Shown piece by piece: positions 52,523 to 62,228 of a stretch of DNA of 64,000 nt; position 1 is the first letter of the stretch, and each line of letters opens with the position of its first letter. The DNA comes from an uncultured Bacteroidales bacterium (GTDB lineage: Bacteria > Bacteroidota > Bacteroidia > Bacteroidales > P3), in NCBI GenBank assembly GCA_900317125.1, contig ONFR01000004.1, positions 124,001-188,000 on the forward strand, given 5' to 3'. The position numbers were made by a program, and so were the translations under genes. The notes under the pieces are model-generated. The model worked only from the letters and a program-made list of their open reading frames with translations, had not been told where the DNA came from and searched no databases.

Positions 52523-54468
52523 TACCCCCACGAAAAAAAGGTTGGATTTACACCAGCAACATATATGCCTACCTCTTCAGCAAAGCCCTGTTGGCGCTCC
52601 TGTTGCTTTGGGCAGCACAAGCATTCTTCTACTTGGCGAACACCCGGATATTCCACGTCGAAGGCCCTGCCGAATGGTTGGGCATTGTATGGGGCAACCT
52701 CATCTTCGGCATTGCCACCATCGGATGCCTGATGCTCCCCTATTTTGCTGCCAATCTCCTGCCTTTTAAATTCAGATGGAACAAACACTACCACCGTCTC
52801 ACTGAGATACTCCTTTACTACGTCCCGGTGCTGTTTATCATCATCAGCGACATTTGCGATGCCTCCTACTATCAATACACCTACCGCCGCCTTACCGGCG
52901 AGATATTCCAATACCTTGGCATCAGTGGCAACATGGGCAGCCTGTGGCCACACTTCCTGGTCGACTACTGGCACTCCACCCTCTTTGGTTTGATACTTAT
53001 TTTCCTCACCTTTTTCCTGGGGAACAAAATACGGCTTCGCGGACGCAACAAATATCGTAGCCACAAAGCCAACGACATTGTGGGTCTAATCCTCGGCACG
53101 GCAGTGGTCATCTTCCTACTGCGTGGCGGCTTCGGGAAAAACCTCACCTGGAACGACACCACCAACTACTGCCAAGCCAAAAACAGCGCACTGGTCACCA
53201 ATAGTGGATACAATATTGTGCGCACCTTCAACGGAGGCACGCTCAAAGAGACCAACTATATGGATGACTCCAAAGCCCAGGCCCTCTTCAACCCGCTCTT
53301 CCTGCCCGACACCAATATCACTGCACAGATACGCACGGGTTGGGCAGCCAACGCAGGCCACTATTATGTCACCGACAGCACTGGAAAAAAGACCACACTT
53401 TGCTACAACAACATCGTTGTCATCGTCCTCGAGAGTTTCTCGCAAGAATACATGGGATGCTACAACCAAGGCATCATGCCTTCTTTCACGCCTTTCCTCG
53501 ATTCGCTTGCCGCCCACAGTATCGTATACCAAGGCCGAGCCAATGGCAAGAAATCCATCGAAGGCATCCCTGCCATATTCAGCTCACTGCCCACACTCAT
53601 GCCCTTCCCCATCACCATGAGCGACTATGCCGAAAACGACCTCCGTTCCCTCCCCTCGCTGCTTCGCGACAACGGATACCACACGGCCTTCTTCCACGGC
53701 AGCTACAATGGCGTCATGTCGTTCGACAAACTCTGCGCTCGCATGGGATTTCAGGATTACTATGGACAGAATGAATACATGGCCGACCGTCTGTCACGCC
53801 AGTCCGACTACGATGGCACCTGGGGCATATTCGACGAGTACTTCCTCCAATACATGTCCCGCCAGTTGTCCACTTTCCAGCAGCCATTCTTTGCCGGTGT
53901 CTTCACCCTATCCTCGCACCACCCATACACCATGCAGCCCGACCGTGTGGGCCAGTTCCCCGAAGGACCCCACCCCCTCTGCCAGGTGGTGTCGTACAGC
54001 GACAATGCCTTGAGAAAATTCTTCGATGCCGCTCGCCAGACCGATTGGTATCCCCACACGCTTTTCCTCATCACAGCAGACCACAGCGGACAAGGACTCA
54101 GCCGTACATATAACGACTACAATGGATGGTACCGCATTCCTCTGATTATCCACCTGCCCCAGGCGGACGACACTGCCGACACCCACATACGCTATAATCG
54201 CTTGATGCAACAGACCGACATTATGCCTACCCTCCTCGACTATCTCGGCATCCCTGCCAAGACTGTCTGTTTCGGCACCAGTGCCTTCCGCAATCCTGAA
54301 GGCGGATGGCAGATTGCCTATGGCAACAGCTATCACCAACTTGAAACCGCCGACGGAAAAATCGCCGTACTCACACACGACAAAGAAGAAGGCAACGGCA
54401 ACATACAACTACTCAAAGCCATTGTGCAACAATACAACAACCGTCTTATTAAAAACGAAATACACTGA
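52519..54468 (+). CDS. LTA-synthase-type sulfatase-fold membrane protein
   Basis: 649 residues. Five N-terminal transmembrane helices, then an extracytoplasmic alkaline-phosphatase/sulfatase domain: IVVIVLESFSQEYMG (first metal motif), NGKKSIEGIPAIFSSLPTLM (nucleophile region), FTLSSHHPY and FLITADHSGQG. This is the lipoteichoic-acid-synthase/phosphoglycerol-transferase layout; in Bacteroidota it likely transfers a phospho-group to a lipid or glycan. Overlaps gldB by 4 bp (ATGA). Confidence 0.9.
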   Translation: MIPPRKKGWIYTSNIYAYLFSKALLALLLLWAAQAFFYLANTRIFHVEGPAEWLGIVWGNLIFGIATIGCLMLPYFAANLLPFKFRWNKHYHRLTEILLYYVPVLFIIISDICDASYYQYTYRRLTGEIFQYLGISGNMGSLWPHFLVDYWHSTLFGLILIFLTFFLGNKIRLRGRNKYRSHKANDIVGLILGTAVVIFLLRGGFGKNLTWNDTTNYCQAKNSALVTNSGYNIVRTFNGGTLKETNYMDDSKAQALFNPLFLPDTNITAQIRTGWAANAGHYYVTDSTGKKTTLCYNNIVVIVLESFSQEYMGCYNQGIMPSFTPFLDSLAAHSIVYQGRANGKKSIEGIPAIFSSLPTLMPFPITMSDYAENDLRSLPSLLRDNGYHTAFFHGSYNGVMSFDKLCARMGFQDYYGQNEYMADRLSRQSDYDGTWGIFDEYFLQYMSRQLSTFQQPFFAGVFTLSSHHPYTMQPDRVGQFPEGPHPLCQVVSYSDNALRKFFDAARQTDWYPHTLFLITADHSGQGLSRTYNDYNGWYRIPLIIHLPQADDTADTHIRYNRLMQQTDIMPTLLDYLGIPAKTVCFGTSAFRNPEGGWQIAYGNSYHQLETADGKIAVLTHDKEEGNGNIQLLKAIVQQYNNRLIKNEIH

Positions 54469-54469
54469 C

Positions 54470-55450
54470 ATGAAGAAAAAGATGCTCGTAATCGTCAACC
54501 CCATCTCGGGCGTTGGACGGCAAAAGAAGATAGAACGACTGCTCAACTCAAATCTGAACCTTGACATCTACGACTACGAGGTACGTTACACCGAGCATAT
54601 CCACCACGGCACCGAGCTTGCACGGCAGGGAGCCATGGAAGGCTTTGATGTCATTACCGCTGTGGGTGGCGACGGCAGTGTGAACGATGTCATCGCTGGC
54701 ATGCACGGCAGCGATGCCACTCTCGGTATAATCCCCTGCGGCAGCGGCAATGGCTTGGCACGCTGCATGAAGATTCCCCTGACCCCTGCATTTGCCATCC
54801 GTGTGCTAAACCAGGACAATGAAGGACTGATCGACACCATCATCCTCAACGAGCAATACTATATCGCCAGCATAGCCGGTGTGGGATTCGACGCCTATAT
54901 CGCCCGCCTGATGAAGGCAGCTAAGATGCGAGGATTCTCAGCCTACCTCAACCTCATTCTGCGCGAATACCCTTCATACGAGTCGAAAGATTATACGCTT
55001 GTCATTGACGGAAAGGAAATCCGGCGCAAGGCATGGTTCACCACTTTCGCCAACAGTAACCAGTTTGGCTACAATGCGGCCGTGGCTCCTCAAGCCAAAC
55101 TCGACGACGGGCTTATCGACATCAGTATTGTTGACAAGATTCCTATCGAGCATCTCCCTGTGACCGGTCCTCTGGTCTATGCCAACCACTTCGAGCTCAG
55201 CCAACATGTCGAGATGTTCAAGGCTCACGAAGTCTTTGTGGCGGGCAATGTCGACAAATGGGTCAACATTGACGGTGAAGGCGAGAACGTAGGCAACGAG
55301 CTCCACTTTGTCAACCACACACGCAGTCTCAAGATATTGAAGCGCGACATGAAACGCGCCCTGATTTCTCCCCAGACAGCCGAACAGCTGCAAGTGGTAA
55401 AAGAACAGTTAGGGATGACACGGAACCAACTGCTACCCAAAAAGAAATAG
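54470..55450 (+). CDS. diacylglycerol/lipid kinase
   Basis: 326 residues from ATG 54470 (the longer frame lies inside the previous gene). NPISGVGRQKKIERLL, GGDGSVNDVIAG (66 on), PCGSGNGLARCM and the C-terminal VNIDGEG are the DAGK catalytic signature. It phosphorylates diacylglycerol or a similar lipid with ATP at the inner membrane. One base separates it from the sulfatase stop, so the lipid products of one may feed the other. Confidence 0.93.
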   Translation: MKKKMLVIVNPISGVGRQKKIERLLNSNLNLDIYDYEVRYTEHIHHGTELARQGAMEGFDVITAVGGDGSVNDVIAGMHGSDATLGIIPCGSGNGLARCMKIPLTPAFAIRVLNQDNEGLIDTIILNEQYYIASIAGVGFDAYIARLMKAAKMRGFSAYLNLILREYPSYESKDYTLVIDGKEIRRKAWFTTFANSNQFGYNAAVAPQAKLDDGLIDISIVDKIPIEHLPVTGPLVYANHFELSQHVEMFKAHEVFVAGNVDKWVNIDGEGENVGNELHFVNHTRSLKILKRDMKRALISPQTAEQLQVVKEQLGMTRNQLLPKKK

Positions 55451-55452
55451 CC

Positions 55453-55791
55453 ATGTCGAAGAAAAACAATCCTCGCAATGCCGTGGGAGTGGTTTATTCT
55501 ACCAATCCCGACTACGAGTACCAATACGATGATGCTCCCCGGGTCGAAACATTGCCCCCTTCCGCTCAGAAATTGCGCGTACGCATGGAACGCAGCGGAC
55601 GTGGAGGCAAGACTGTCACGGTGGTATCTGGCTTTATCGGGACCGATGACGACCTTGATGAACTTGGACGGACACTCAAAACCAAATGCGGTGTAGGCGG
55701 CAGTGTAAAAGACGGTCTAATCATAATCCAAGGGGATTTCCGCGAACGTGTCGTCGCCCTTCTCCAAGCACTCGGTTATCCTGCCAAATAG
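55453..55791 (+). CDS. SUI1/eIF1-type translation factor
   Basis: 112 residues. The C-terminal part is a SUI1 fold: LRVRMERSGRGGKTVTVVSG, GTDDDLDELGRTLKTKCGVG, GSVKDGLIIIQGDFRERVVA, LLQALGYPAK. N-terminal 30 residues are extended. Bacterial YciH-type relatives act in start-site fidelity. Last gene of the run, 2 bp after the kinase; followed by a repeat element. Confidence 0.93.
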   Translation: MSKKNNPRNAVGVVYSTNPDYEYQYDDAPRVETLPPSAQKLRVRMERSGRGGKTVTVVSGFIGTDDDLDELGRTLKTKCGVGGSVKDGLIIIQGDFRERVVALLQALGYPAK

Positions 55792-55801
55792 CGCCTTTCA
55801 A

Positions 55802-56199
55802 CCCAAATCAATCATTTGTCCCAACGGCCTTCCTCCCCGTCCCATACGGGCATGGTCCGATCCCTCCGCAACGCCCTCCACTAGTCTCCCCTGCCCCACC
55901 GCAGTGCCGGGAAGTTGCAGCGGACGACACGCTATGACCCACTTGGGTCGTTCAATCTCGGCTCGATGTTGCTTGCTTCTCGGATAGTTATCCGTTACCA
56001 TGTCGAGTAACGATGCTATAACGATACTATAAGGATGCAGGATTGAACGGCCCCTCTCCATAGCGAGGGGGAATCGTTGCTGCTCCACGGCGCAGGGCGG
56101 GTAGGCAAAACAAGGTATGGGGCAAGGCTGATTCCCGTGCATTGCACGGTTCAGCAATTAGACTGTAGGAGTTTTCGGCTTCCTGACGACCGATTTGAG
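55802..56199 (-). mobile_element. MITE-like repeat, copy B, inverted
   Basis: Ends: CCCAAATCAATCATTTG (from 55802) and CCTGACGACCGATTTGAG (56182-56199), both relatives of the terminal repeat of the element at 18571. The interior is about 85% identical to that copy in reverse complement, including the GGAGAGGGGCCGTTCAATCC block. No transposase. Confidence 0.78.
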
Positions 56200-56223
56200 T
56201 ACCGCGAGCAATCCTGTATCTAA

Positions 56224-56979
56224 TCAAGGGAACAAGGTCATCGTTCCATCAGAATAGACTGCATAATTGCGGTTCATCAGCCAGTCGCCTACATTGACAT
56301 AGGTCGATTTAGTACCATTGTCGGCAGTAATTTCCCTGACTAGTGGAGTATGCCGATGTCCGAACACACAGTAATCGAAGTGCTCTTTTGCCATCCGCTC
56401 GCGACAATAAATGACTATCCCTTCACGGTCGTCGCCTTGGTACTTAAAGATGTCGGGATTCTTTTTGATGTGGCTTTTCCTGCTGCTTCTGCTCCATCCG
56501 GTAGCCAATCCGAAGGTCATCCATTCGGGCAAGATGGAAAAGAGTCGTTGGTTCAACCGACTGCGGAAAATACGCCGTAGGCAGTCGTATCGCTTATCCT
56601 GATGGCCTAGCCCGTCGCCGTGCCCCACAAGGAAACGTTTGCCGTCGAACTCCAGTACGGTGGGGTCGTTGTGCATGGTTATTTCCATCTCGTCTTTGAG
56701 GTAGTCGAACATCCACATGTCGTGGTTCCCCACAAAGAAGTGTAGTTCGACCCCTGCGTCAGCCAGATCGGCCATGCGTCCGAGGAGACGGACGAAGCCC
56801 TTGGGTACTACATATTTGTAGGTGAACCAGAAGTCGAACATGTCGCCGAGGAACACCACTTTGGCGGCATCTTCTTTTATGCGGTCGAGCAATGCGCAGA
56901 GCTCCCGTTCCCTGTCCAAGGTGTCGGGGCCTGCCCCCAGGTGGGCATCGGTGATGAAATATAGTTTGCTACCTGGCAT
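56224..56979 (-). CDS. lpxH: UDP-2,3-diacylglucosamine hydrolase
   Basis: 251 residues. Calcineurin-like metal set: FITDAHLG (D11, H13), FLGDMFDFW, VGNHDMWMFD, GHGDGLG and a last FGHRHTPLV. The family splits UDP-diacylglucosamine in lipid A synthesis at the inner membrane. The start overlaps the 3' end of the DUF4369 lipoprotein gene by 11 bp. It is the last gene of a four-gene minus run that begins at 59571. Confidence 0.92.
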   Translation of the reverse strand: MPGSKLYFITDAHLGAGPDTLDRERELCALLDRIKEDAAKVVFLGDMFDFWFTYKYVVPKGFVRLLGRMADLADAGVELHFFVGNHDMWMFDYLKDEMEITMHNDPTVLEFDGKRFLVGHGDGLGHQDKRYDCLRRIFRSRLNQRLFSILPEWMTFGLATGWSRSSRKSHIKKNPDIFKYQGDDREGIVIYCRERMAKEHFDYCVFGHRHTPLVREITADNGTKSTYVNVGDWLMNRNYAVYSDGTMTLFP

Positions 56980-57712
56980 ACTGGAAGCGGGTGCGCTCGA
57001 CTTGGTTTTTGAAATTCAGTGTATGGGGGTTGTCCGGCATGCTTTCTTCCAGTCCCTCGAGCACGGCCTCGTAGAATTCGAAGCTGTCCTCGGGATTGAT
57101 GAGCGGACGGTTGTTGAAGGGCTTGTACAGCGCAATAAGGGTGGCCAGTGAGCCGAGGTTGTCCTGGATGAAATGTACGACATACTGCTGTTGGTCGGCA
57201 AAGGCATCAAGATAGAGCGAGTCGGTCTGCTGGCGTGCCGCATCATATTCGGCCTGCGTGATGGCACCCTCGGCAAGAAGCTGCTGGTTGTGCTGGTCGG
57301 TAGAAACGATGTCGAGCAGTGTACGGCTGCCATTGTTGGTGTAGTCCTGCAGCTGCCACAACAGCTGCGATTCGGCTCCCGCATTCAGGTGATAGGTATA
57401 GGAGAGGGAGTCGTAATCACCCTGTATGTCAATCTTCTCTCCCATGTCGGGAAGAAGCACGATATAGTCCGATTCGCTGACGTGGACATTATAGAAGGTC
57501 TTGTACGGCATTGCGTAGCGGAATTTGAAGTGGCCTTTGCTGTCGAGTTTTATCGAGTCGATGAATAGGCGCGACTCCGGTGTCATCTCTTCTATGTATA
57601 TCGTTTTCCCTGCACCGCCATTCAGGGTGCCGGTGATGACAATATCGTTTTTGCTGCCACAGGAGGCCAGGAGCATTACTGCCGCTAGGGTAAGGAAAAG
57701 TGATTTCTTCAT
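56969..57712 (-). CDS. DUF4369 lipoprotein
   Basis: 247 residues from ATG 57712 (a longer frame to 57754 precedes the signal). Lipobox LLASC near residue 19. An N-terminal DUF4369-like domain (ITGTLNGGAGKTIYIEEMTP, FIDSIKLDSKGHFKFRYAMP), then a helical region (YDAARQQTDSLYLDAFADQQ) that resembles the linker before a thioredoxin domain in related Bacteroidota proteins; the thioredoxin part is absent here. Periplasmic or outer-membrane; function unknown. Confidence 0.83.
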   Translation of the reverse strand: MKKSLFLTLAAVMLLASCGSKNDIVITGTLNGGAGKTIYIEEMTPESRLFIDSIKLDSKGHFKFRYAMPYKTFYNVHVSESDYIVLLPDMGEKIDIQGDYDSLSYTYHLNAGAESQLLWQLQDYTNNGSRTLLDIVSTDQHNQQLLAEGAITQAEYDAARQQTDSLYLDAFADQQQYVVHFIQDNLGSLATLIALYKPFNNRPLINPEDSFEFYEAVLEGLEESMPDNPHTLNFKNQVERTRFQYAR

Positions 57713-57750
57713 GATGGTGGTTGATTGAATGATTGTGTGCATTATGGTCG

Positions 57751-58686
57751 TCAACGATGAGAGGCTGCATGGGTTAACAATAGGTCGGCGACGGCAAGTG
57801 CCGCCATGCTTTCAACGATGACGGGGAGACGGGCGCCGTGGTCGCTGTCGTGCCGCCCGTGGGGCGCCACCTGTTTCAGTGTGCCGTCGGGACAGCGGCA
57901 GACCATGCCGTCGGGCCGGGTGACGGGTGGATGGAATCCGACATGGAAGACCACGGGCATTCCGTTGCTGATGCCGCCCTGTATGCCGCCGCAGTGGTTT
58001 GTGGCTGTAAGGGTCTCGCCCTGTCCGTGGCTTACCCATTGGTCGGGATAGTCATCGGCGGACAGGCGCCAGTCGTCCACACCCTCCCCCATCGCAAAGG
58101 CCATGGCCGAGGGTATGGAGAGGGCGGCATAGGCCAATCGGGCGTTGAGACGGTCGAAAACGGGTTCTCCCACTCCAGCCGGAAGTCCATGCACCCTGCA
58201 GGTGATGCTGTATCCCTGTCGGGTGGCCTGGAGGGTGACCCCCTGGGTGCGGAGCCACATCTTGGCGACAGCGCCTCCGACCACACGCGATGCCGTTTCG
58301 CGTCCCGAAGCCCTTCCGCCTCCACGATAATCGCGGAGGCCGTATTTCTGCCAGTAGGTGTAGTCGGCATGTCCGGGACGGCAACAGTCGCGCAGGGCGT
58401 CATAATCTTCGGGGCGGTGGTCGAGGTTGCGGATGAGGAAGGCGATGGGTGTGCCCAGCGTCGTACCGTCGAGGAGTCCGCTCAGCCATTCCACCTGGTC
58501 GGGTTCACGGCGTGGCGTGGTGTGGGCCGAGGGGGTGTCGCCTTCGCGCCGGCGCTTCAGTTCTGCGTCGACCAGCGAGGTGTCTATCGACAAACCGGCT
58601 GGGCAACCGTCGATGATTCCCCCTATGGCCGGGCCATGGGATTCACCGAAGGTTGTCAGCCGGAATATGTTGCCGAATGTATTCAC
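57751..58686 (-). CDS. aroC: chorismate synthase, short and divergent
   Basis: 311 residues from GTG 58686. FGNIFRLTTFGESHGPAIGG, DYRGGGRASGRETASRVVGG, NHCGGIQGGISNGMPVVFHV and GRHDSDHG identify AroC, which makes chorismate from EPSP. The usual length is about 350-360. Between residues ~151 and ~158 a segment of about 45 residues is missing, including the conserved D-S/T-x-GG. The last signature reads GRHDSDHGARLPVIVES rather than GRHDPCxxPRAVPxxEA. It may be a functional short form or on its way to loss. The start directly follows the FKBP stop (TAA-GTG). Confidence 0.85.
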   Translation of the reverse strand: MNTFGNIFRLTTFGESHGPAIGGIIDGCPAGLSIDTSLVDAELKRRREGDTPSAHTTPRREPDQVEWLSGLLDGTTLGTPIAFLIRNLDHRPEDYDALRDCCRPGHADYTYWQKYGLRDYRGGGRASGRETASRVVGGAVAKMWLRTQGVTLQATRQGYSITCRVHGLPAGVGEPVFDRLNARLAYAALSIPSAMAFAMGEGVDDWRLSADDYPDQWVSHGQGETLTATNHCGGIQGGISNGMPVVFHVGFHPPVTRPDGMVCRCPDGTLKQVAPHGRHDSDHGARLPVIVESMAALAVADLLLTHAASHR

Positions 58687-59571
58687 TTATTTACGGATTA
58701 CCTGTATGCCTCCGTTGTTCTGGTTTGTGGCGGGAAGGATATCAAGCAATTCGACCTCGAATATCAGCGTGGAGCCGGGAGGTATGGAACCTACAGGCTG
58801 TTCACCATAGGCCAAATTGTAAGGGATGTATAGGATGTAGGTGGAGCCCACATCCATCAGCTGCAGGCCCTCGGTCCATCCGGGGATGACCTGGTTTAGG
58901 AAGAATTCGGCGGGTTGCCCACGCTCGACGCTGCTGTCGAACACTTTTCCGTCGAGCAGTTTGCCGGTGTAGTGTACTTTCACCTTGTCGGTGGCCTTGG
59001 GTTTCTTACCGTTGCCTTTCTTCACAATCTTGTACTGGAGGCCGCTCTTGGTCTGATAGACCGATTTGTTGAGGGCGTTCTCTTCCATGAATTTCTTTCC
59101 GGCGGCGATGTTGTCGTCCTTTCCGGCCATCATACGCTCCTGTTCTTCGCGCTGACGTTTCTCAAACGCCTCCTGGAAACGGTTCAACAGGGGACGCATA
59201 GTGGCTTCGTCCCAACGGTTCTGCCCTTTATAGCAGTCAATCATCGACTGTCCGGCAGCCTCGCCGTTGATGCCGAGGTTCTGCTGCATCCAGTTCTGGT
59301 AGATGTCCTTTCCGATGGCGTAGGAGGCGGAATCGTTGAAGGTCTTCAGCTCGACGGGACGGTACATATCGTTCATCTGCTGCTGTTTCTGGTAACTGGC
59401 CAATGTCTCGTCGAGAGCTTTCTTTGTTGCCTCGTAGGCGTCGGCTTTCTGTTTCAACATGTGATAATCGGCCTCGCTCATGGTGGCTTTGCCGCGTTTG
59501 ATTGTCACCTCTTGGGCTGTTGCCATGGCACCCACGGCCAAGGCGGCCAAAAGAATCATTACTTTCTTCAT
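58687..59571 (-). CDS. FKBP-type peptidyl-prolyl isomerase
   Basis: 294 residues from ATG 59571. Signal peptide ends MATAQ. An N-terminal helical dimerisation region (res 20-170; [34 protein letters not shown]), then an FKBP domain: [40 protein letters not shown] and [15 protein letters not shown]. It is a periplasmic Mip/FkpA-type folding catalyst. First gene of the run that continues into aroC without a gap. Confidence 0.92.
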   Translation of the reverse strand: MKKVMILLAALAVGAMATAQEVTIKRGKATMSEADYHMLKQKADAYEATKKALDETLASYQKQQQMNDMYRPVELKTFNDSASYAIGKDIYQNWMQQNLGINGEAAGQSMIDCYKGQNRWDEATMRPLLNRFQEAFEKRQREEQERMMAGKDDNIAAGKKFMEENALNKSVYQTKSGLQYKIVKKGNGKKPKATDKVKVHYTGKLLDGKVFDSSVERGQPAEFFLNQVIPGWTEGLQLMDVGSTYILYIPYNLAYGEQPVGSIPPGSTLIFEVELLDILPATNQNNGGIQVIRK

Positions 59572-59617
59572 TGTTGTATGGATTATTGGTATTGATAAAT
59601 GTCTATTTTGCACAATC

Positions 59618-59660
59618 AACATTAATGCCAACCGGAAACGACTCGGCTGACATTAATGTT
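59618..59660. repeat. 10-bp inverted repeat between buk and the FKBP gene
   Basis: AACATTAATG (59618-59627) and CATTAATGTT (59651-59660). No T tract; a regulatory site or weak terminator. Confidence 0.5.
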
Positions 59661-59688
59661 GTTGATGCCTGAGGGACTCAGGATTGTT

Positions 59689-60780
59689 TTATTTGTACTC
59701 CTTGGGGGCAACACCGTCAAGGATTTCCTTGCCGCAAATGGCCAGGGCCAGCATCTCGTTCTCGCCCTTGTAGACTTTGACGGGGGCTATCCAGCTCACG
59801 CGGTCTGTAATCATCTGCATCCAAGGTTTGCTGTAAGCGATACCTCCAGTGAGCAGGATGGCATCCACCTTGCCGCTGACCACAGCGGCCAGACGGCTGA
59901 TTTCCAACGACACCTGATAGCAGAAAGCGTCGACCAGCAGCTGGCACTTCTTGTCGCCGGCCAGGGCTTTCTTCTCCACTTCGTAAGCGTCGTTGGTGCC
60001 CAGGTATGCCACAAAGCCGCCTTCGGCGGTGACGATCTTCTTCAGCTGCGCCTCGGTATATTTACCGCTGCAGGCCACTTCGATAAGTTTGCTGGCGTTG
60101 ATGCTTCCGCAACGGGTGGGCGAGAAAGCGCCCAGACCGCACAGAGCGCGGTTCACCTCCACGCAGCGACCATGTTCATGGATACCCACGCTCACGCCAC
60201 CACCCATGTGGGCGATGATGAGGTTGAGGTCCTCGTAGTGCTTGCCCAGCTCGCGGGCATACAGTTTTGCCGTCATCTTCTGGTTGAGGCAGTGCCAGAT
60301 GACACCTTCACGGTGCGGGTCGAGGTCGAAAATGGGGTGACCCGTAATCTTAGCATACTCGGGACGCTCGTCCACAATACCGGGGTCGGCGATGTAAGCA
60401 CAAGGCAGACCGATTTCGGTGGCGATGGAGTCGCTGATCAGTGCGCCCAGGTTGCAGGCATGCTTGCCCTGGATACCGTCGTGGCACTCCTGTTTCATCA
60501 GGTCGTTGACGCGATAGACGCCGCTTTCGCACGGGCGAGTCAAACCGCCGCGGCCCATGACTACGGCAATCTCGTCGGTGCCCACGCCGTGGCGTTTCAG
60601 CATATCGAGGATGGCACCCTTGCGGTAGTCGAACTGGTCAGCCACCTCGTGGAACTTCTGTATTTCCTCGATGGGGTGTGACAAATTCTCGGTAAACACT
60701 TCTGTCTCCCCCTCATAGATTGCGGCCTTTGTTGACGTGGCGCCGGGGTTGATTACTAAGGTATATTTCTTTGTACTCAT
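59689..60780 (-). CDS. buk: butyrate kinase
   Basis: 363 residues. LVINPGATSTKAAIYE, VMGRGGLTRP, NLIIAHMGGGVSVGIHEHGR and ILLTGGIAYSKP show the acetate/butyrate kinase (ASKHA) fold of the Buk type. It makes ATP from butyryl-phosphate in fermentation. Own promoter at 60851. The phosphotransbutyrylase gene ptb is not in the window. Confidence 0.95.
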   Translation of the reverse strand: MSTKKYTLVINPGATSTKAAIYEGETEVFTENLSHPIEEIQKFHEVADQFDYRKGAILDMLKRHGVGTDEIAVVMGRGGLTRPCESGVYRVNDLMKQECHDGIQGKHACNLGALISDSIATEIGLPCAYIADPGIVDERPEYAKITGHPIFDLDPHREGVIWHCLNQKMTAKLYARELGKHYEDLNLIIAHMGGGVSVGIHEHGRCVEVNRALCGLGAFSPTRCGSINASKLIEVACSGKYTEAQLKKIVTAEGGFVAYLGTNDAYEVEKKALAGDKKCQLLVDAFCYQVSLEISRLAAVVSGKVDAILLTGGIAYSKPWMQMITDRVSWIAPVKVYKGENEMLALAICGKEILDGVAPKEYK

Positions 60781-60850
60781 AGGTTTGATATATTTTTCTA
60801 TAATGATTTCAATACTCTATAACATGGCAAAACCTAGCCACTTCAGTTTG

Positions 60851-60858
60851 CAAAGATA
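60851..60858 (-). promoter_or_regulatory. -7 box of buk
   Basis: TATCTTTG on the minus strand, about 70 bp before the start. Confidence 0.75.
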
Positions 60859-60916
60859 TGAAAAAATTTTTGATTCTTGCATTTTGTGGCTAACATTTAA
60901 CAAAAAAAACTTCCGA

Positions 60917-61864
60917 TTACTGGTGCCGGCTCCTTTTCAACAGATAGGGGAGCAGCACTTGCTCTACACCCAGTCCCACATCTACTGGTTGGTAGTCAAT
61001 ATGGTACTGGATGGCGTGGCGTTTTATGTCCGCAGTCGCCCGGAGCATATTTTCGTGATACTTTTCCATCACTTCGCCGGGCTGGACTTTGAGATGCCTG
61101 CCCGTTTCCAGGTCGATAAATTCTGTGGGGCGGTTGTCGAAATTGAACTCAATCTCCTGAGCATGATGGAGCGTGTGGAACAGCAGCACCTCGTGCTTGC
61201 AATGGCGCAGGTGGCGGAGCGCATCCATCAAGGGGTCGCGGTCGGAGGGTTTTACCAACGCGTCGGTGAATATCACCACCATCGAGCGCCGGTGAAGCCG
61301 TTCGGCGGTAAGGTGCAAGGCCTCTGTGATTTGTGTACCTCTGTTTAAACCGGTCTTCGTGGTGTCCTTCTCGCGCAGGGAGGGTTTGCACCTCAGTTCC
61401 GATTCGAGTATTTGCAGCACGTACTGCTGGAAAGTACGGCTGCTGCGGCAGTCGGTCTGCAGGTCGATGCCCTCGCTCAGCAGCGACAGCCCGAAAGCGT
61501 CGCGCTGCCTTACCAGCAGCTCGGTGAGTACGGCGGCCGCATAACAGGCAAACGTCAGTTTGTTGGGATGGCGCAAATCGCCCTGACCCTCGGTGGGCAG
61601 GAGCATGGAGCTGCTATGGTCGACCACCAGCTGGCAACGGAGATTGGTCTCCTCCTCATAGCGTTTTACGAAGAGCTTGTCGGTACGGCCGTACAGCTTC
61701 CAGTCGATGTTGCGTGTCGACTCGCCCTGTGAATACTGCCTGTGTTCGGCAAACTCGACAGAGAAACCGTGAAAAGGACTTCTATGCAAACCGGCGATGA
61801 AACCCTCCACCGTCTGGCGTGCATAGAAATCCAGCGACTTGTATCTCTCTAAATCCTCAAACAA
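60917..61864 (-). CDS. DUF58 domain protein
   Basis: 315 residues starting at TTG 61864, 5 bp after the trxA stop; no ATG is available before the conserved VEGFIAGLHRSPFHGFSVEF. Conserved RNIDWKLYGRTDKLFVKRYE and a VWA-like middle (LVVDHSSSM as a MIDAS-type DxSxS) show a DUF58 protein as found in MoxR/Bat clusters. No moxR or bat gene is adjacent; here it pairs with thioredoxin. Confidence 0.85.
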   Translation of the reverse strand: MFEDLERYKSLDFYARQTVEGFIAGLHRSPFHGFSVEFAEHRQYSQGESTRNIDWKLYGRTDKLFVKRYEEETNLRCQLVVDHSSSMLLPTEGQGDLRHPNKLTFACYAAAVLTELLVRQRDAFGLSLLSEGIDLQTDCRSSRTFQQYVLQILESELRCKPSLREKDTTKTGLNRGTQITEALHLTAERLHRRSMVVIFTDALVKPSDRDPLMDALRHLRHCKHEVLLFHTLHHAQEIEFNFDNRPTEFIDLETGRHLKVQPGEVMEKYHENMLRATADIKRHAIQYHIDYQPVDVGLGVEQVLLPYLLKRSRHQ

Positions 61865-61869
61865 TGCGG

Positions 61870-62184
61870 TTAGAGCAGGCTGTCGATCTTATCGGTGAGC
61901 GTTTTCTTCTGCACAGCTCCCACACTCTTGTCCTTCAACTCACCGTTCTTGAAAAACAGGACTGTGGGCACGTTGCGGATACGGAAACGTGCAGTGACAC
62001 TAGGGCACTGGTCCACATCGGCCTTGCCCACGGCGGCACGACCTTCATAGTCGTTAGCAATCTCCTCGACCACGGGGGCAAGGGCTTTGCAGGGTCCGCA
62101 CCATGTGGCGCCAAAATCAACCATTACTACGGCGTTGTTCTTCAACACTTCGTCGAAATTTTCTTCTGTGATAGTGATTTCCAT
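61870..62184 (-). CDS. trxA: thioredoxin
   Basis: 104 residues. VDFGATWCGPCKALAPVVEE with the CGPC redox site, the cis-proline FRIRNVPTVLFFKNG, and a C-terminal helix. Cytosolic disulfide reductase. Promoter at 62221; followed after 5 bp by the DUF58 gene, so the two are probably co-transcribed. Confidence 0.96.
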   Translation of the reverse strand: MEITITEENFDEVLKNNAVVMVDFGATWCGPCKALAPVVEEIANDYEGRAAVGKADVDQCPSVTARFRIRNVPTVLFFKNGELKDKSVGAVQKKTLTDKIDSLL

Positions 62185-62220
62185 AATGATAAAATACTTT
62201 TTTTCGGTTTAATGATGATG

Positions 62221-62228
62221 CAAAAGTA
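62221..62228 (-). promoter_or_regulatory. -7 box of trxA
   Basis: TACTTTTG on the minus strand, 37 bp before the start. 62229-62398 shows only AT-rich sequence. Confidence 0.7.
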
